Shown piece after piece: positions 55,088-63,154 of a stretch of 64,000 nt of DNA. Position numbers and translations under genes: made by a program. Origin of the DNA: Alphaproteobacteria bacterium (lineage in GTDB: Bacteria > Pseudomonadota > Alphaproteobacteria > UBA8366 > Aestuariispiraceae); the NCBI GenBank assembly GCA_006844765.1, contig SPJV01000097.1:28935-92934 (forward strand), in the 5' to 3' direction. The notes below the pieces were generated by a model. The model searched no databases. It was not told the origin of the DNA and was given only the letters and a program-made list of their open reading frames with translations. The stretch's first letter is position 1. Each line of letters starts with the position of its first letter.

Positions 55088-55237
55088 GAGAAAATCTCCC
55101 CATTCTCTCGGCATATACCGTTTGCGCTTATCCGCGTCTCAGCCCCTGAACGATTGGTCGACCTGGCCCCTCATCCTGAGGAGGTCAGACAGGGCCGTCT
55201 CGGAGGATGTCCCGGCGTCCATCCCTGCCGTCTGGCG

Positions 55238-56566
55238 TTATTCAAGGCCGCGCTTCCGGCGCAGGCCCTCCCAATACTCCAGTCGCTTCCGGATGTCCCG
55301 CTCAAATCCACGCTCGACCGGGGAATAGAGCTTTTCCCGCTTCATCGTGTCGGGAAAATAGTTCTGGCCGGAGAATCCGTCTTCCGCGTCGTGGTCATAG
55401 GCATAGTCTTTCCCATAGCCCATATCCTTCATCATTGCGGTCGGCGCGTTGAGAATATGTTTCGGCGGGGCGACAGAGCCTGTGTCCTTCGCAATGGCGC
55501 GGCTGGCCTTATAGGCTGCGTAGGCGGCATTCGATTTCGGCGCGGTGGCAAGGTAGATCGCGGCCTGGGCGAGTGCCAGTTCCCCCTCCGGCGATCCCAG
55601 GCGTTCATAGGTGTCCCACGCCATCAGGGCCTGATGAGCGGCCTGCGGGTCGGCTAGCCCGATATCCTCATAGGCGAAGCGGAGCATCCGCCGCGCCACA
55701 TAAAGCGGATCTTCGCCGGCGACCAGCATCCGGGCCAGCCAATAAAGCGCCGCGTCACAATCGGACCCGCGCAGGCTTTTGTGTAGGGCGGAAATCAGAT
55801 TGTAGTGACTGTCTTGAGCCTTGTCATAAACCGGCAATCGACGCTGGACGGTATTCGCCAGCTCATCCGGTGTCATCGGCAAGGTGGTCCCCATGGCATA
55901 GAGCGCTTCGGCCATATTGAGGAGATACCGGCCATCCCCATCCGCCATGCCGACAAGGGCGGCGCGGGCGTGCTCATCAAGCGGCAGGGGACGCCCTTCT
56001 TCTGCCTCAGCCCGGTTCAACATCGCGTCCATGGCTTCGGTGTCGAGCCGGTTCAGGACATAGACCTGACAGCGGGATAATAACGCGGCATTCAGCTCGA
56101 AACTGGGGTTCTCTGTCGTGGCGCCGATCAGAACGACGGTTCCATCCTCAACATAGGGCAGGAATCCATCCTGTTGCGCTTTGTTGAAGCGATGAATCTC
56201 GTCGACGAAGAGCAGGGTTCCTTGACCGCCGATCCGGCGCTCACGCGCGCGGTCGAAGACCTGGCGCAGATCGGCAACCCCGGAGAAAACGGCTGAGAGC
56301 GGCTCAAAGGCAAGGCCGCTTCCTTCCGCCAGCAGTCGGGCAATCGTGGTTTTGCCGCAGCCGGGCCCACCCCAAAGGATCATCGAGGTCAATCGACCCT
56401 GCGCGAGCATCCGGCCAATCGGCCCCTCTGCACCGATCAGGTGACCCTGCCCGACAACATCACTCAGGCTCTGTGGGCGCAGCCGATCGGCGAGCGGGCG
56501 CGGGGCATCTGCTTCAAAAAGCCCACCGCCCAGCGCTGCCGTGTCGCTCCGCCGTTTAGCGCACAT
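55238..56566 (-). CDS. rarA: Replication-associated recombination protein RarA (MgsA/WRNIP1 family)
   Basis: RarA is a AAA+ clamp-loader-like ATPase acting at stalled replication forks. The 442-residue product has Walker A GGPGCGKT (residues 66-73), Walker B LLFVDEIHRFNKAQQD, a sensor region (GATTENPSFELNAALLSR), and the C-terminal tetramerisation part with GSDCDAALYWLARML. Length is normal. It is 14 bases downstream of degQ. Confidence 0.95.
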   Translation of the reverse strand: MCAKRRSDTAALGGGLFEADAPRPLADRLRPQSLSDVVGQGHLIGAEGPIGRMLAQGRLTSMILWGGPGCGKTTIARLLAEGSGLAFEPLSAVFSGVADLRQVFDRARERRIGGQGTLLFVDEIHRFNKAQQDGFLPYVEDGTVVLIGATTENPSFELNAALLSRCQVYVLNRLDTEAMDAMLNRAEAEEGRPLPLDEHARAALVGMADGDGRYLLNMAEALYAMGTTLPMTPDELANTVQRRLPVYDKAQDSHYNLISALHKSLRGSDCDAALYWLARMLVAGEDPLYVARRMLRFAYEDIGLADPQAAHQALMAWDTYERLGSPEGELALAQAAIYLATAPKSNAAYAAYKASRAIAKDTGSVAPPKHILNAPTAMMKDMGYGKDYAYDHDAEDGFSGQNYFPDTMKREKLYSPVERGFERDIRKRLEYWEGLRRKRGLE

Positions 56567-56580
56567 CGCCCCGTGATCCC

Positions 56581-58008
56581 TCAGCGCACATCAAATGTGC
56601 GTTCCTTGCCATTTCGCTCCATGGTGATGCGCCACCGCTTCGGGGGATCCTGCAATACGCGTCGCAGGAAAGCTGTATCGGTGATGTTCACACCGCTGAC
56701 CGCGACCAATTTGTCACCAGGCTTGAAACCCACGCGATCTGCGGTGCCGCCGCCACGGATGCTTTGAAAGAAAACCCCGGTTGCTGTGTTCGGCAAACCA
56801 TATTCAGACGCGACAGCAGGGGACATATTGATCAAAATCGCGCCGGAGAAGGGGTTCCTTCCCGATACCTCAAGCGGGTCACGTGGGGGGATTTCCGGTG
56901 GCGATTCAAGTGGCAGATTGACTGAGACGTTATCACCATTTCGGATGATACCCAGCGTTAGCATTCCCCCGACACCACGGGTTGCAGCGCGGAAACGCAG
57001 GGCCTGGGCGTCCTCAATCTGCCGACCGGAAACGGCCGTGACCACATCACCAATGGACAGGCCGGCGTGTTCCGCCGGGCCATCGGGATAGATGCCTTCA
57101 ACAATGACGCCCATTGGCGCCACAAAACCCAAGGCATGCGCTATGTCGGCATCGACATCCCGGCCGGTGAAGCCGAGCCAGGGACGCACCAAGGGCTCAC
57201 CCTTCTCCGCGCTTTCGACAATGGCACTGACCATATTTGACGGAACAGCAAACCCGATCCCCATGGACCCGCCGCTCTTGGAGAAGATGGCCGTGTTGAT
57301 CCCAACTACCGACCCATCCAGCGCGACCAACGCGCCGCCGGAGTTCCCGGGGTTGATCGCCGCATCGGTTTGGATGAAGGATTGGAAGTCGGCGATCCCG
57401 ACAGCGGTGCGGGCGAGGCCGGAGACGATACCACTGGTCACGGTCTGACCGACACCGAAGGGGTTGCCGATTGCGAGCACCAGATCGCCAACCTCAATCG
57501 CATCGGAATCACCCAGCTTTGCCGTTGGCAGATCATCGCCGGCATCTTTCAAGCGGACCACGGCAATGTCGGTGCGTTCGTCAGAGAGCAAAACCTCGCC
57601 GTCAAATTCTCGCCGGTCCGCCAGGACGACCCGGATTTCCTGGGCGTTGCGAATGACATGGTGGTTTGTGACCACAATACCGTTCTTCGACAGGATCACA
57701 CCGGAGCCGAGGGCGTTCTGCACCCTCTCTTTTGGACGGCCGAAGTTTCTGCCGAAATTTTCCCCAAAGAAGCGCTTGAACAGTGGATCGTCAAAGAGCG
57801 GGCTGTTGAAGGGGTTCCGTTGCTGTGTCTTCACCACGACCTTGGCGTAGATATTGACCACGGCAGGCGCCGTTGCCTTAACAACCGGGGCGAAGGTGAG
57901 GGAGATTTCCGCCCTGCTCTCGGGGACAGACTGGGCTGTGGCGGATTGGGCCAAGGCCGCGGGCATCGCGAAGGTGAGGGCGATAAGGAATAGTGTGAGA
58001 TGTTTCAT
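56581..58008 (-). CDS. degQ: DegQ/Do-type periplasmic serine protease (HtrA family)
   Basis: The 475-residue product has a cleavable signal (ending ALAQS near residue 21), a trypsin-like domain with the triad H117 (TNHHVIR), D147 (RTDIAVVRL) and S223 (NPGNSGGAL), and two PDZ domains (about residues 275-365 and 390-470). It degrades or refolds damaged envelope proteins. A Phe/Arg/Gly-rich loop (residues 66-92) resembles the LA loop of DegP. It heads the long leftward operon. Confidence 0.94.
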   Translation of the reverse strand: MKHLTLFLIALTFAMPAALAQSATAQSVPESRAEISLTFAPVVKATAPAVVNIYAKVVVKTQQRNPFNSPLFDDPLFKRFFGENFGRNFGRPKERVQNALGSGVILSKNGIVVTNHHVIRNAQEIRVVLADRREFDGEVLLSDERTDIAVVRLKDAGDDLPTAKLGDSDAIEVGDLVLAIGNPFGVGQTVTSGIVSGLARTAVGIADFQSFIQTDAAINPGNSGGALVALDGSVVGINTAIFSKSGGSMGIGFAVPSNMVSAIVESAEKGEPLVRPWLGFTGRDVDADIAHALGFVAPMGVIVEGIYPDGPAEHAGLSIGDVVTAVSGRQIEDAQALRFRAATRGVGGMLTLGIIRNGDNVSVNLPLESPPEIPPRDPLEVSGRNPFSGAILINMSPAVASEYGLPNTATGVFFQSIRGGGTADRVGFKPGDKLVAVSGVNITDTAFLRRVLQDPPKRWRITMERNGKERTFDVR

Positions 58009-58051
58009 GGCGTCAAAATAGGGATCGTTGGGGTTGAATGAAAGGTGCAGA

Positions 58052-58939
58052 TTATTCGCTCGACATCTTATCTCGTGTCGCGAGGTAAAGCGCGCAAGTC
58101 AGAATTGCGGCCGCGATCCAAATTGCCGGGGCGTGGCGCTCATCAAATAGGATCATACCCCAGGCAATTCCGGCGAAAAGTGAAATGAATGATCCGAAAT
58201 TGACGAACACACCGCCGGTTCGCTGAATCAGGTGGAAATAGATCATGCTTTCAACAACACCGGCGGTGATAAAGACACCAATGGCCATTTCCGCCTTGCC
58301 CCAGGTGATCGTCTCGACCGGAGGAAACCCGATCACGAGAGAGGCTGGCAGAACCAAAAGGGCTGCGAGGAATGTTTCCCCGGTCAGAGCGTGCATTGCG
58401 GACAGGCCCTTCGGCCAATTGGCGGCGAGATAAACTGACTCGATACCGAAAACGACGGGGACGATTAGCGCCAACAGCATCCAGATTGCGTTGCCCTGAC
58501 CCGGTAACTCCAATTCCGGCGCGACGATGATTGCGATGGAAACAATCCCCAGCAGCACGGCGGCAGCTCGGTTCAGGGTCACTTTCTCCGTACGCAACAG
58601 GGCAGCCATCAGGATTGCGACGACGGGGGATACGCAGGCGAACATGGAGATCAGACCGGATGGCAGGCTTGGCGCCACATAGAGGACTGAGAGGATCGGG
58701 ATGACATAGCCGAGCACGCTGGCTATCCCAAAGAAGCGAAAGACATCCCAACGAAAGGGAAAGTCGCGTCGGGTCGGAAAAGCCAGAACGGCATAAATGA
58801 TGGACAAGGACCCAATGGTCAGAATCAGGATCACCGGTTCCGAATAGCCGCTGGTAACGGCCATCTTCAGCATCGCGAATTGCAGCCCCCATAGCGACCC
58901 CATGATTAAGAGGCAAAAAAAGGCTGTGGCGCGGTTCAT
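58052..58939 (-). CDS. EamA/DMT family transporter
   Basis: The 295-residue product has about ten membrane helices in two EamA repeats, with a typical end (LFDERHAPAIWIAAAILTCALYLATRDK). It is the third EamA protein in the window. It lies 100 bases downstream of the XRE regulator on the same strand and may be cotranscribed or controlled by it. The substrate is unknown. Confidence 0.82.
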   Translation of the reverse strand: MNRATAFFCLLIMGSLWGLQFAMLKMAVTSGYSEPVILILTIGSLSIIYAVLAFPTRRDFPFRWDVFRFFGIASVLGYVIPILSVLYVAPSLPSGLISMFACVSPVVAILMAALLRTEKVTLNRAAAVLLGIVSIAIIVAPELELPGQGNAIWMLLALIVPVVFGIESVYLAANWPKGLSAMHALTGETFLAALLVLPASLVIGFPPVETITWGKAEMAIGVFITAGVVESMIYFHLIQRTGGVFVNFGSFISLFAGIAWGMILFDERHAPAIWIAAAILTCALYLATRDKMSSE

Positions 58940-59039
58940 GGCGAAAAGGGTCTCTTGGGTTCGAGTGTGTTGTTAGAGCGCGTGATTAGGACGCTTGGAT
59001 AGTATGCGTAAGGGGGCAGAAGTCGTGAAGGTGGAGGAG

Positions 59040-59891
59040 CTATATCACGATCCTGGCGGCCAGTGTGCGGAAATGTTTGGACGCCTGGCGGGCATCGATG
59101 GCCGCTTCCCTGACGAGCCAATCGAAATGCTTGGTGAGCGATTTGACCCGCCGCCCTTCCCGAAAGGCAAGATAGAACCGTCCGACATAAAGGACGGCCA
59201 ATAACGGGCCGAAAATCGTGACAGGCGCGCTGAAGACATGGTGGGCGTCATAAAGAAATACCCGAAGTGACGGATAATGTTCCTCTGTCAGATTCGCTAA
59301 CCGGTCGAGCTGTTGCTTACGGATTTTGGGGTCGAGGCCCTGCCAGTATCCACTTCCTTCGGCAAAAGCCTCCATCTCATGCAAGGGAACAGCGATTTCA
59401 TGGTCTGACGGTCCGGAGGTGATCCAATCGATCCGCTCCCGCATCGATGCGATGGCTTGATCCGGTGTTCGGCCCAGGAATTCGGCATATTCCCAGCGCA
59501 ACACATCCTCTGTCATCAAAACGTGTGGAAGTTTCGCCGGCACATAGCGAATTTTGTAGCCTGATGCCTCCCGATACCAATCGAAGATCTGGGTGTCGGC
59601 CACAGAGCGTCCGGCTTCCGTCATCGACATGGCGAGATCGATCAAATCTCCCGGCTGTTCCGGGCGTTCGGTCAGGCCCAACAACCAGTCTGTGCTGACA
59701 CCTAAGGCTTGGGCGGCGTCAGCGGCCAATTGTGCATTCGGCAGCCGTGCGTCATCGCCGGAGAGGATCTGACCGATTGTCGATCTGTCCACCCCGGTTT
59801 CCCGGGCAAGGGCACTTCGCGATAGGCCTGCACGGGTCATCGCCTGTTCCACCCTCTCGCGGAAAATCGTAGATCTCTCTCGCTTGTCCAT
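59040..59891 (-). CDS. XRE-family transcriptional regulator with a C-terminal effector-like domain
   Basis: The 283-residue product has a helix-turn-helix domain at about residues 12-65 (LSRSALARETGVDRSTIGQIL), then a roughly 200-residue C-terminal region I cannot assign, rich in aromatic residues and likely ligand-sensing. The start at 59891 is an ATG. It faces the DUF2061 gene, and direct repeats at 59903-59934 just before its start are candidate operators. Confidence 0.87.
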   Translation of the reverse strand: MDKRERSTIFRERVEQAMTRAGLSRSALARETGVDRSTIGQILSGDDARLPNAQLAADAAQALGVSTDWLLGLTERPEQPGDLIDLAMSMTEAGRSVADTQIFDWYREASGYKIRYVPAKLPHVLMTEDVLRWEYAEFLGRTPDQAIASMRERIDWITSGPSDHEIAVPLHEMEAFAEGSGYWQGLDPKIRKQQLDRLANLTEEHYPSLRVFLYDAHHVFSAPVTIFGPLLAVLYVGRFYLAFREGRRVKSLTKHFDWLVREAAIDARQASKHFRTLAARIVI

Positions 59892-59902
59892 TATTTTCCC
59901 GT

Positions 59903-59934
59903 ATGCAGATAAAAATCATTAATGCAGAATAAAA
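59903..59934. promoter_or_regulatory. Direct repeats before the XRE gene (candidate operator)
   Basis: ATGCAGATAAAA (59903-59914) and ATGCAGAATAAAA (59922-59934) lie 19 bases apart in an AT-rich stretch, starting 12 bases upstream of the XRE start codon. The spacing of about two helical turns fits a dimeric regulator, so autoregulation is plausible. This is inference. Confidence 0.45.
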
Positions 59935-60031
59935 TAAGAGAATTTACCAAATGGGCAAGGCCAAGCTTTGGGGGTAGGTCAGAAGGAGCAAAACGCAATT
60001 GAGCAGTTTTAGCTGGATGAGGAGATTGACA

Positions 60032-60247
60032 ATGGAAACGACGCTTCGCACCGCTGCAAAAGCAACCACGTGGCAGCTGTCTGGCCTCGCCGTAATGACC
60101 CTGATCGCCTATGTGCTCACCGGATCGATTGAGACCGGCGGATCAATCGCCGCTGTCAGCACACTTTGCGGCTTCGCTGCCTTCTTCCTGCATGAAAAGC
60201 TCTGGTCCTGCGTGCATTGGGGTCGCCGTGCGTCGAATGCCGGTTAA
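60032..60247 (+). CDS. DUF2061 small membrane protein
   Basis: The 71-residue product has two membrane helices (WQLSGLAVMTLIAYVLTG and GGSIAAVSTLCGFAAFFL) followed by HEKLW and a basic tail, the pattern of DUF2061. I chose the ATG at 60032, which follows GAGGAG. Function is unknown. It is divergent from the XRE gene. Confidence 0.85.
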   Translation: METTLRTAAKATTWQLSGLAVMTLIAYVLTGSIETGGSIAAVSTLCGFAAFFLHEKLWSCVHWGRRASNAG

Positions 60248-60285
60248 GGCAGTTAAAGTGGTTAAAGCATTTGCGCGTAAATATC

Positions 60286-61278
60286 TTACCAACCTTCGGA
60301 CTTGTCGCGTTCCTGTCCTGATGGCAGAGGGGCGCTGGGGTCCAGGGCGAAGGACGCGATATCCTTGATGACGATATCGGCGTTCAAATCCCGGGTCAGC
60401 ATGTGATATCCGCTGTCATAGAGGGCGTATCGCCAGGGGGCGTCTTGCGGCAGTCGTGCCAGAAGCGCATCGACGGTCCTGCCGGGCAGGACATCTTCCT
60501 TGGCGCCGAGCAGTAACAGCGTTGGAATCTTTTCAATAACCGGTCCCAGCCGGGGGATTCCATCATAGGCGCGATCCATCAGGCCGACCAAGCCATGTAC
60601 CGCATCGACCCGGGTCTCGTGGATGAAATAGGGGTCGCGGCCCAATGCGCGGAGCATCTTGATATTGTCTGATGGTTTGATCTTCAGGCCGCGCGGCGGT
60701 CGCAGCTTCAGCCAGGGTGTCGTGCGGGAAAAGAACCACAGCGGCCAACGCTGCCACCAGGGCATCACGGCGCGCCCCCAAACAGCCGGTGCCGATAGGA
60801 CTGCGCGGTCAGCGCGGACCGGTGGCTCAGCACCAAGCGCGGCCAGGACCACAGCGCCGCCCATGCTTTCGCCGATAATGGTGACGGGCAGGTTCGGGTG
60901 TCGGTCTTTTACCAGCCGAACGGTTGTGCGCAGATCATCCACCATGGCGTCATCGCCATGCCAGAGCCCGCGCCCCTCGCTTGCCCCGAAGCCGCGTTGG
61001 TCATAGGCGTAGACTGCCAAGCCGGCGGCGGACCAAGCCTTGGACTGTTCGGCAAAGGCGTTGGAATAGTCATTGAAGCCGTGCAGCGCGACCAGAGCAC
61101 CTTTCACCTCTGCGGCTTCCGGGGAAACCACCCGCAGGGGCAAGCGATATCCATCCGCCATAATCAGGGCGTCGGCTTCGATCCGCGGTTCCATGACGGA
61201 GGGGCCGGGCAGTTCCACATGCGGCGAACAAGCTGCGAGCAGCAGGCTGAATAGAAGACCGATGCGGCTCAAACGCAT
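60286..61278 (-). CDS. Lipoprotein alpha/beta hydrolase (monoacylglycerol lipase-like)
   Basis: The 330-residue product begins with a lipoprotein signal (LLLAAC, Cys17). The hydrolase domain has HGFNDYSNAF (oxyanion region), YDQRGFGAS, the nucleophile Ser138 in GESMGG, an Asp in LLLGAKEDVLPGRT and a His in YDSGYHMLTRD. This is the lysophospholipase/monoacylglycerol lipase group. It probably sits on the outer membrane or inner-membrane surface. It follows the ABC ATPase gene by 6 bases. Confidence 0.87.
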   Translation of the reverse strand: MRLSRIGLLFSLLLAACSPHVELPGPSVMEPRIEADALIMADGYRLPLRVVSPEAAEVKGALVALHGFNDYSNAFAEQSKAWSAAGLAVYAYDQRGFGASEGRGLWHGDDAMVDDLRTTVRLVKDRHPNLPVTIIGESMGGAVVLAALGAEPPVRADRAVLSAPAVWGRAVMPWWQRWPLWFFSRTTPWLKLRPPRGLKIKPSDNIKMLRALGRDPYFIHETRVDAVHGLVGLMDRAYDGIPRLGPVIEKIPTLLLLGAKEDVLPGRTVDALLARLPQDAPWRYALYDSGYHMLTRDLNADIVIKDIASFALDPSAPLPSGQERDKSEGW

Positions 61279-61284
61279 CCGTGA

Positions 61285-62268
61285 TTACTCTTTCCGCTGG
61301 CTGGTCAATTGAAGGAAGATGTCTTCCAGGTCGGTTTCCTCAGTGGAAAGATCAAGGATTGTCAGTCCTGCAGAGTTGATCGCACCGATGATATCGCCGG
61401 CAGTCGTTACACTCGGCCGGTAGCTGATGGTCATCTCGGTCGGTGCGCCGTTCTCACTGACATCCAGTATGGTCGGCTCGAATGGTTTTAATACATCCGG
61501 GATGTCGGTGATGGCCTCCTTCACCGTGACCCGGACCATTTTCGCATCCAACCGCCCGAGCAGCGCCCGCTTGCGGTCATGGGCGACCAATTTGCCATGG
61601 TTGATAATGGCGATCCGGTCACAAAGTTCTTCAGCCTCTTCCAGATAATGGGTTGTCAGCAGGATGGTCGTGCCACGCTTGTTCAGCTCGACCACATTTT
61701 CCCAAAGCTGTTGGCGCAATTCGATGTCGACGCCGGCGGTTGGCTCATCCAGCACCAGAACGGGCGGATCATGGACCATGGCCTTCCCAATCAACAGCCG
61801 CCGCCGCATCCCGCCGGACAGGCTGCGCGCATAGGAGTTTCGTTTATCCTCCAACCCGATCAGCTTCAGAATCCGGTCGGTCTGGCGTTCGGCCTTGGGC
61901 ACGCCATAAAGGCCAGCCTGGACCTCCAGCAATTCACCGGGGGAAAAGAAAGGGTCGATATTCAGTTCCTGCGGGACGACGCCGATGGCCGCTTTGGCCA
62001 TGCGCTGATCCGCTTCGATGTCGTAGCCCCAGACTTTCGCCGAGCCTGATGTCTTGCGAACCAGACCGGCAAGGATGTTGATCAGTGTCGACTTTCCCGC
62101 CCCGTTTGGCCCCAGCAGACCGAACAGAGAGCCGCGTGGGATGGCCAGATCAACACCGTCCAATGCCAGTTTCGCCTCGCTGCCGCCTGATTTGGCATAG
62201 CGCTTCGTCAGGCCAGCGACTTCAATCGCGTGATCCGTTGCCGGGTCCTGTTGCTCAGCCGCCGCCAT
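61285..62268 (-). CDS. ABC transporter ATP-binding protein (ABC-2/CcmA type)
   Basis: The 327-residue product has Walker A GPNGAGKS (residues 53-60), the signature LSGGMRRR, Walker B VLVLDEPTAGVD and the H-loop TTHYLEEAEEL, followed by a C-terminal accessory domain. I chose the ATG at 62268 directly after GGGGGAGA; an ATG at 62334 adds 22 unconserved residues. This type normally works with an ABC-2 permease, but the next gene is a lipoprotein hydrolase, so the partner must lie elsewhere. Confidence 0.88.
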   Translation of the reverse strand: MAAAEQQDPATDHAIEVAGLTKRYAKSGGSEAKLALDGVDLAIPRGSLFGLLGPNGAGKSTLINILAGLVRKTSGSAKVWGYDIEADQRMAKAAIGVVPQELNIDPFFSPGELLEVQAGLYGVPKAERQTDRILKLIGLEDKRNSYARSLSGGMRRRLLIGKAMVHDPPVLVLDEPTAGVDIELRQQLWENVVELNKRGTTILLTTHYLEEAEELCDRIAIINHGKLVAHDRKRALLGRLDAKMVRVTVKEAITDIPDVLKPFEPTILDVSENGAPTEMTISYRPSVTTAGDIIGAINSAGLTILDLSTEETDLEDIFLQLTSQRKE

Positions 62269-62477
62269 TCTCTCCCCCAAGGTCAATGTTTCGTGATTTT
62301 GCAAAATGTCGTGGCAGCTTCGGCTTGAAGCCACCGCCGCTTTCGTCGAAACTAAGGCCGATTAGATACACGAAGGCAATGGCGGGCGGCAAGCGCGGTG
62401 GGTAGTTTAAACGCAACGCTAAACTGAAGCTGCCTATTCTTGACGTTGCCTATAGGGGATGAGGAGAGTTTAGAGCC

Positions 62478-62672
62478 ATGGGTGCACCATCCATTGAAGC
62501 TCCGGAAGTAGAACTGGTCGAAACGACCCGCGTATCCTGTGATGGAGGCGGCGGGGCCCTCGGCCATCCGCGTGTCTTCCTCGATATGGGAACGAAGGGG
62601 TGGGTGGAATGCCCTTATTGCGACAAGCGGTTCGAACTGAAGCCCGGCGCCAAGCCGGCCGCCCATCACTAA
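62478..62672 (+). CDS. zf-CHCC domain protein (NDUFS6-like)
   Basis: The 64-residue product has a Cys-x(8)-His then C-P-Y-C-D zinc-binding pattern (RVSCDGGGGALGHPRV, ECPYCDKRF). It matches the zf-CHCC family, homologous to the mitochondrial complex I subunit NDUFS6. In alphaproteobacteria these proteins copurify with or assist complex I in some species. It is 15 bases upstream of the DUF302 gene. Confidence 0.88.
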   Translation: MGAPSIEAPEVELVETTRVSCDGGGGALGHPRVFLDMGTKGWVECPYCDKRFELKPGAKPAAHH

Positions 62673-62687
62673 TAGGGAATAGAAACC

Positions 62688-63152
62688 ATGCGCCGATTTC
62701 TTTTCGCCACGTTCATGTGTCTCTTCTTACCGTCTATGGCCCTCGCGGATCAGGGCTATCCTTATCCGGATATGCAGGTTCATGCCACGTCGAAGAGCTT
62801 CGGTGATTTACGGTCGGCGCTGAAGGCGGCTGTTAAAAAGAACAAGATGCTGCTTGTGAGTTCGGCTTGCGGGAGCTGTGGCGCCAAGAATCAGGGTTTC
62901 GATATTCCCGGAAACTATGTGGGGGGCGTTTTTCGGAACGATTTCGCCAGACGCGCCTTCGCGGTTCATGTTCCGGCGGGCATCGAATTCCCAATCCGCT
63001 TCTACATCACCGAAAATGCGGATAAGACGGCGACACTGACGTACCGGAAGCCAAGCGCGATCTTGGCAGCCTATGAAGTGGAAGACCTTGCCCCTATCGG
63101 CGCCGATCTTGATACCGTCTTTGCCGCCATCGCAGCAGACACGATCCGCTAG
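62688..63152 (+). CDS. DUF302-like exported protein with a CGSC motif
   Basis: The 154-residue product has a cleavable signal peptide (ending ALADQ near residue 21) and a DUF302-like fold suggested by FGDLRSALKAAVKKNKM, a G-x-FRND-AR strand, and KTATLTYRKPSAILAAYEVED. Cys61 and Cys64 form a CGSC motif of thioredoxin type, which is unusual for DUF302. Function is unknown. It ends 2 bases from the convergent DUF3179 gene. Confidence 0.72.
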   Translation: MRRFLFATFMCLFLPSMALADQGYPYPDMQVHATSKSFGDLRSALKAAVKKNKMLLVSSACGSCGAKNQGFDIPGNYVGGVFRNDFARRAFAVHVPAGIEFPIRFYITENADKTATLTYRKPSAILAAYEVEDLAPIGADLDTVFAAIAADTIR

Positions 63153-63154
63153 CT

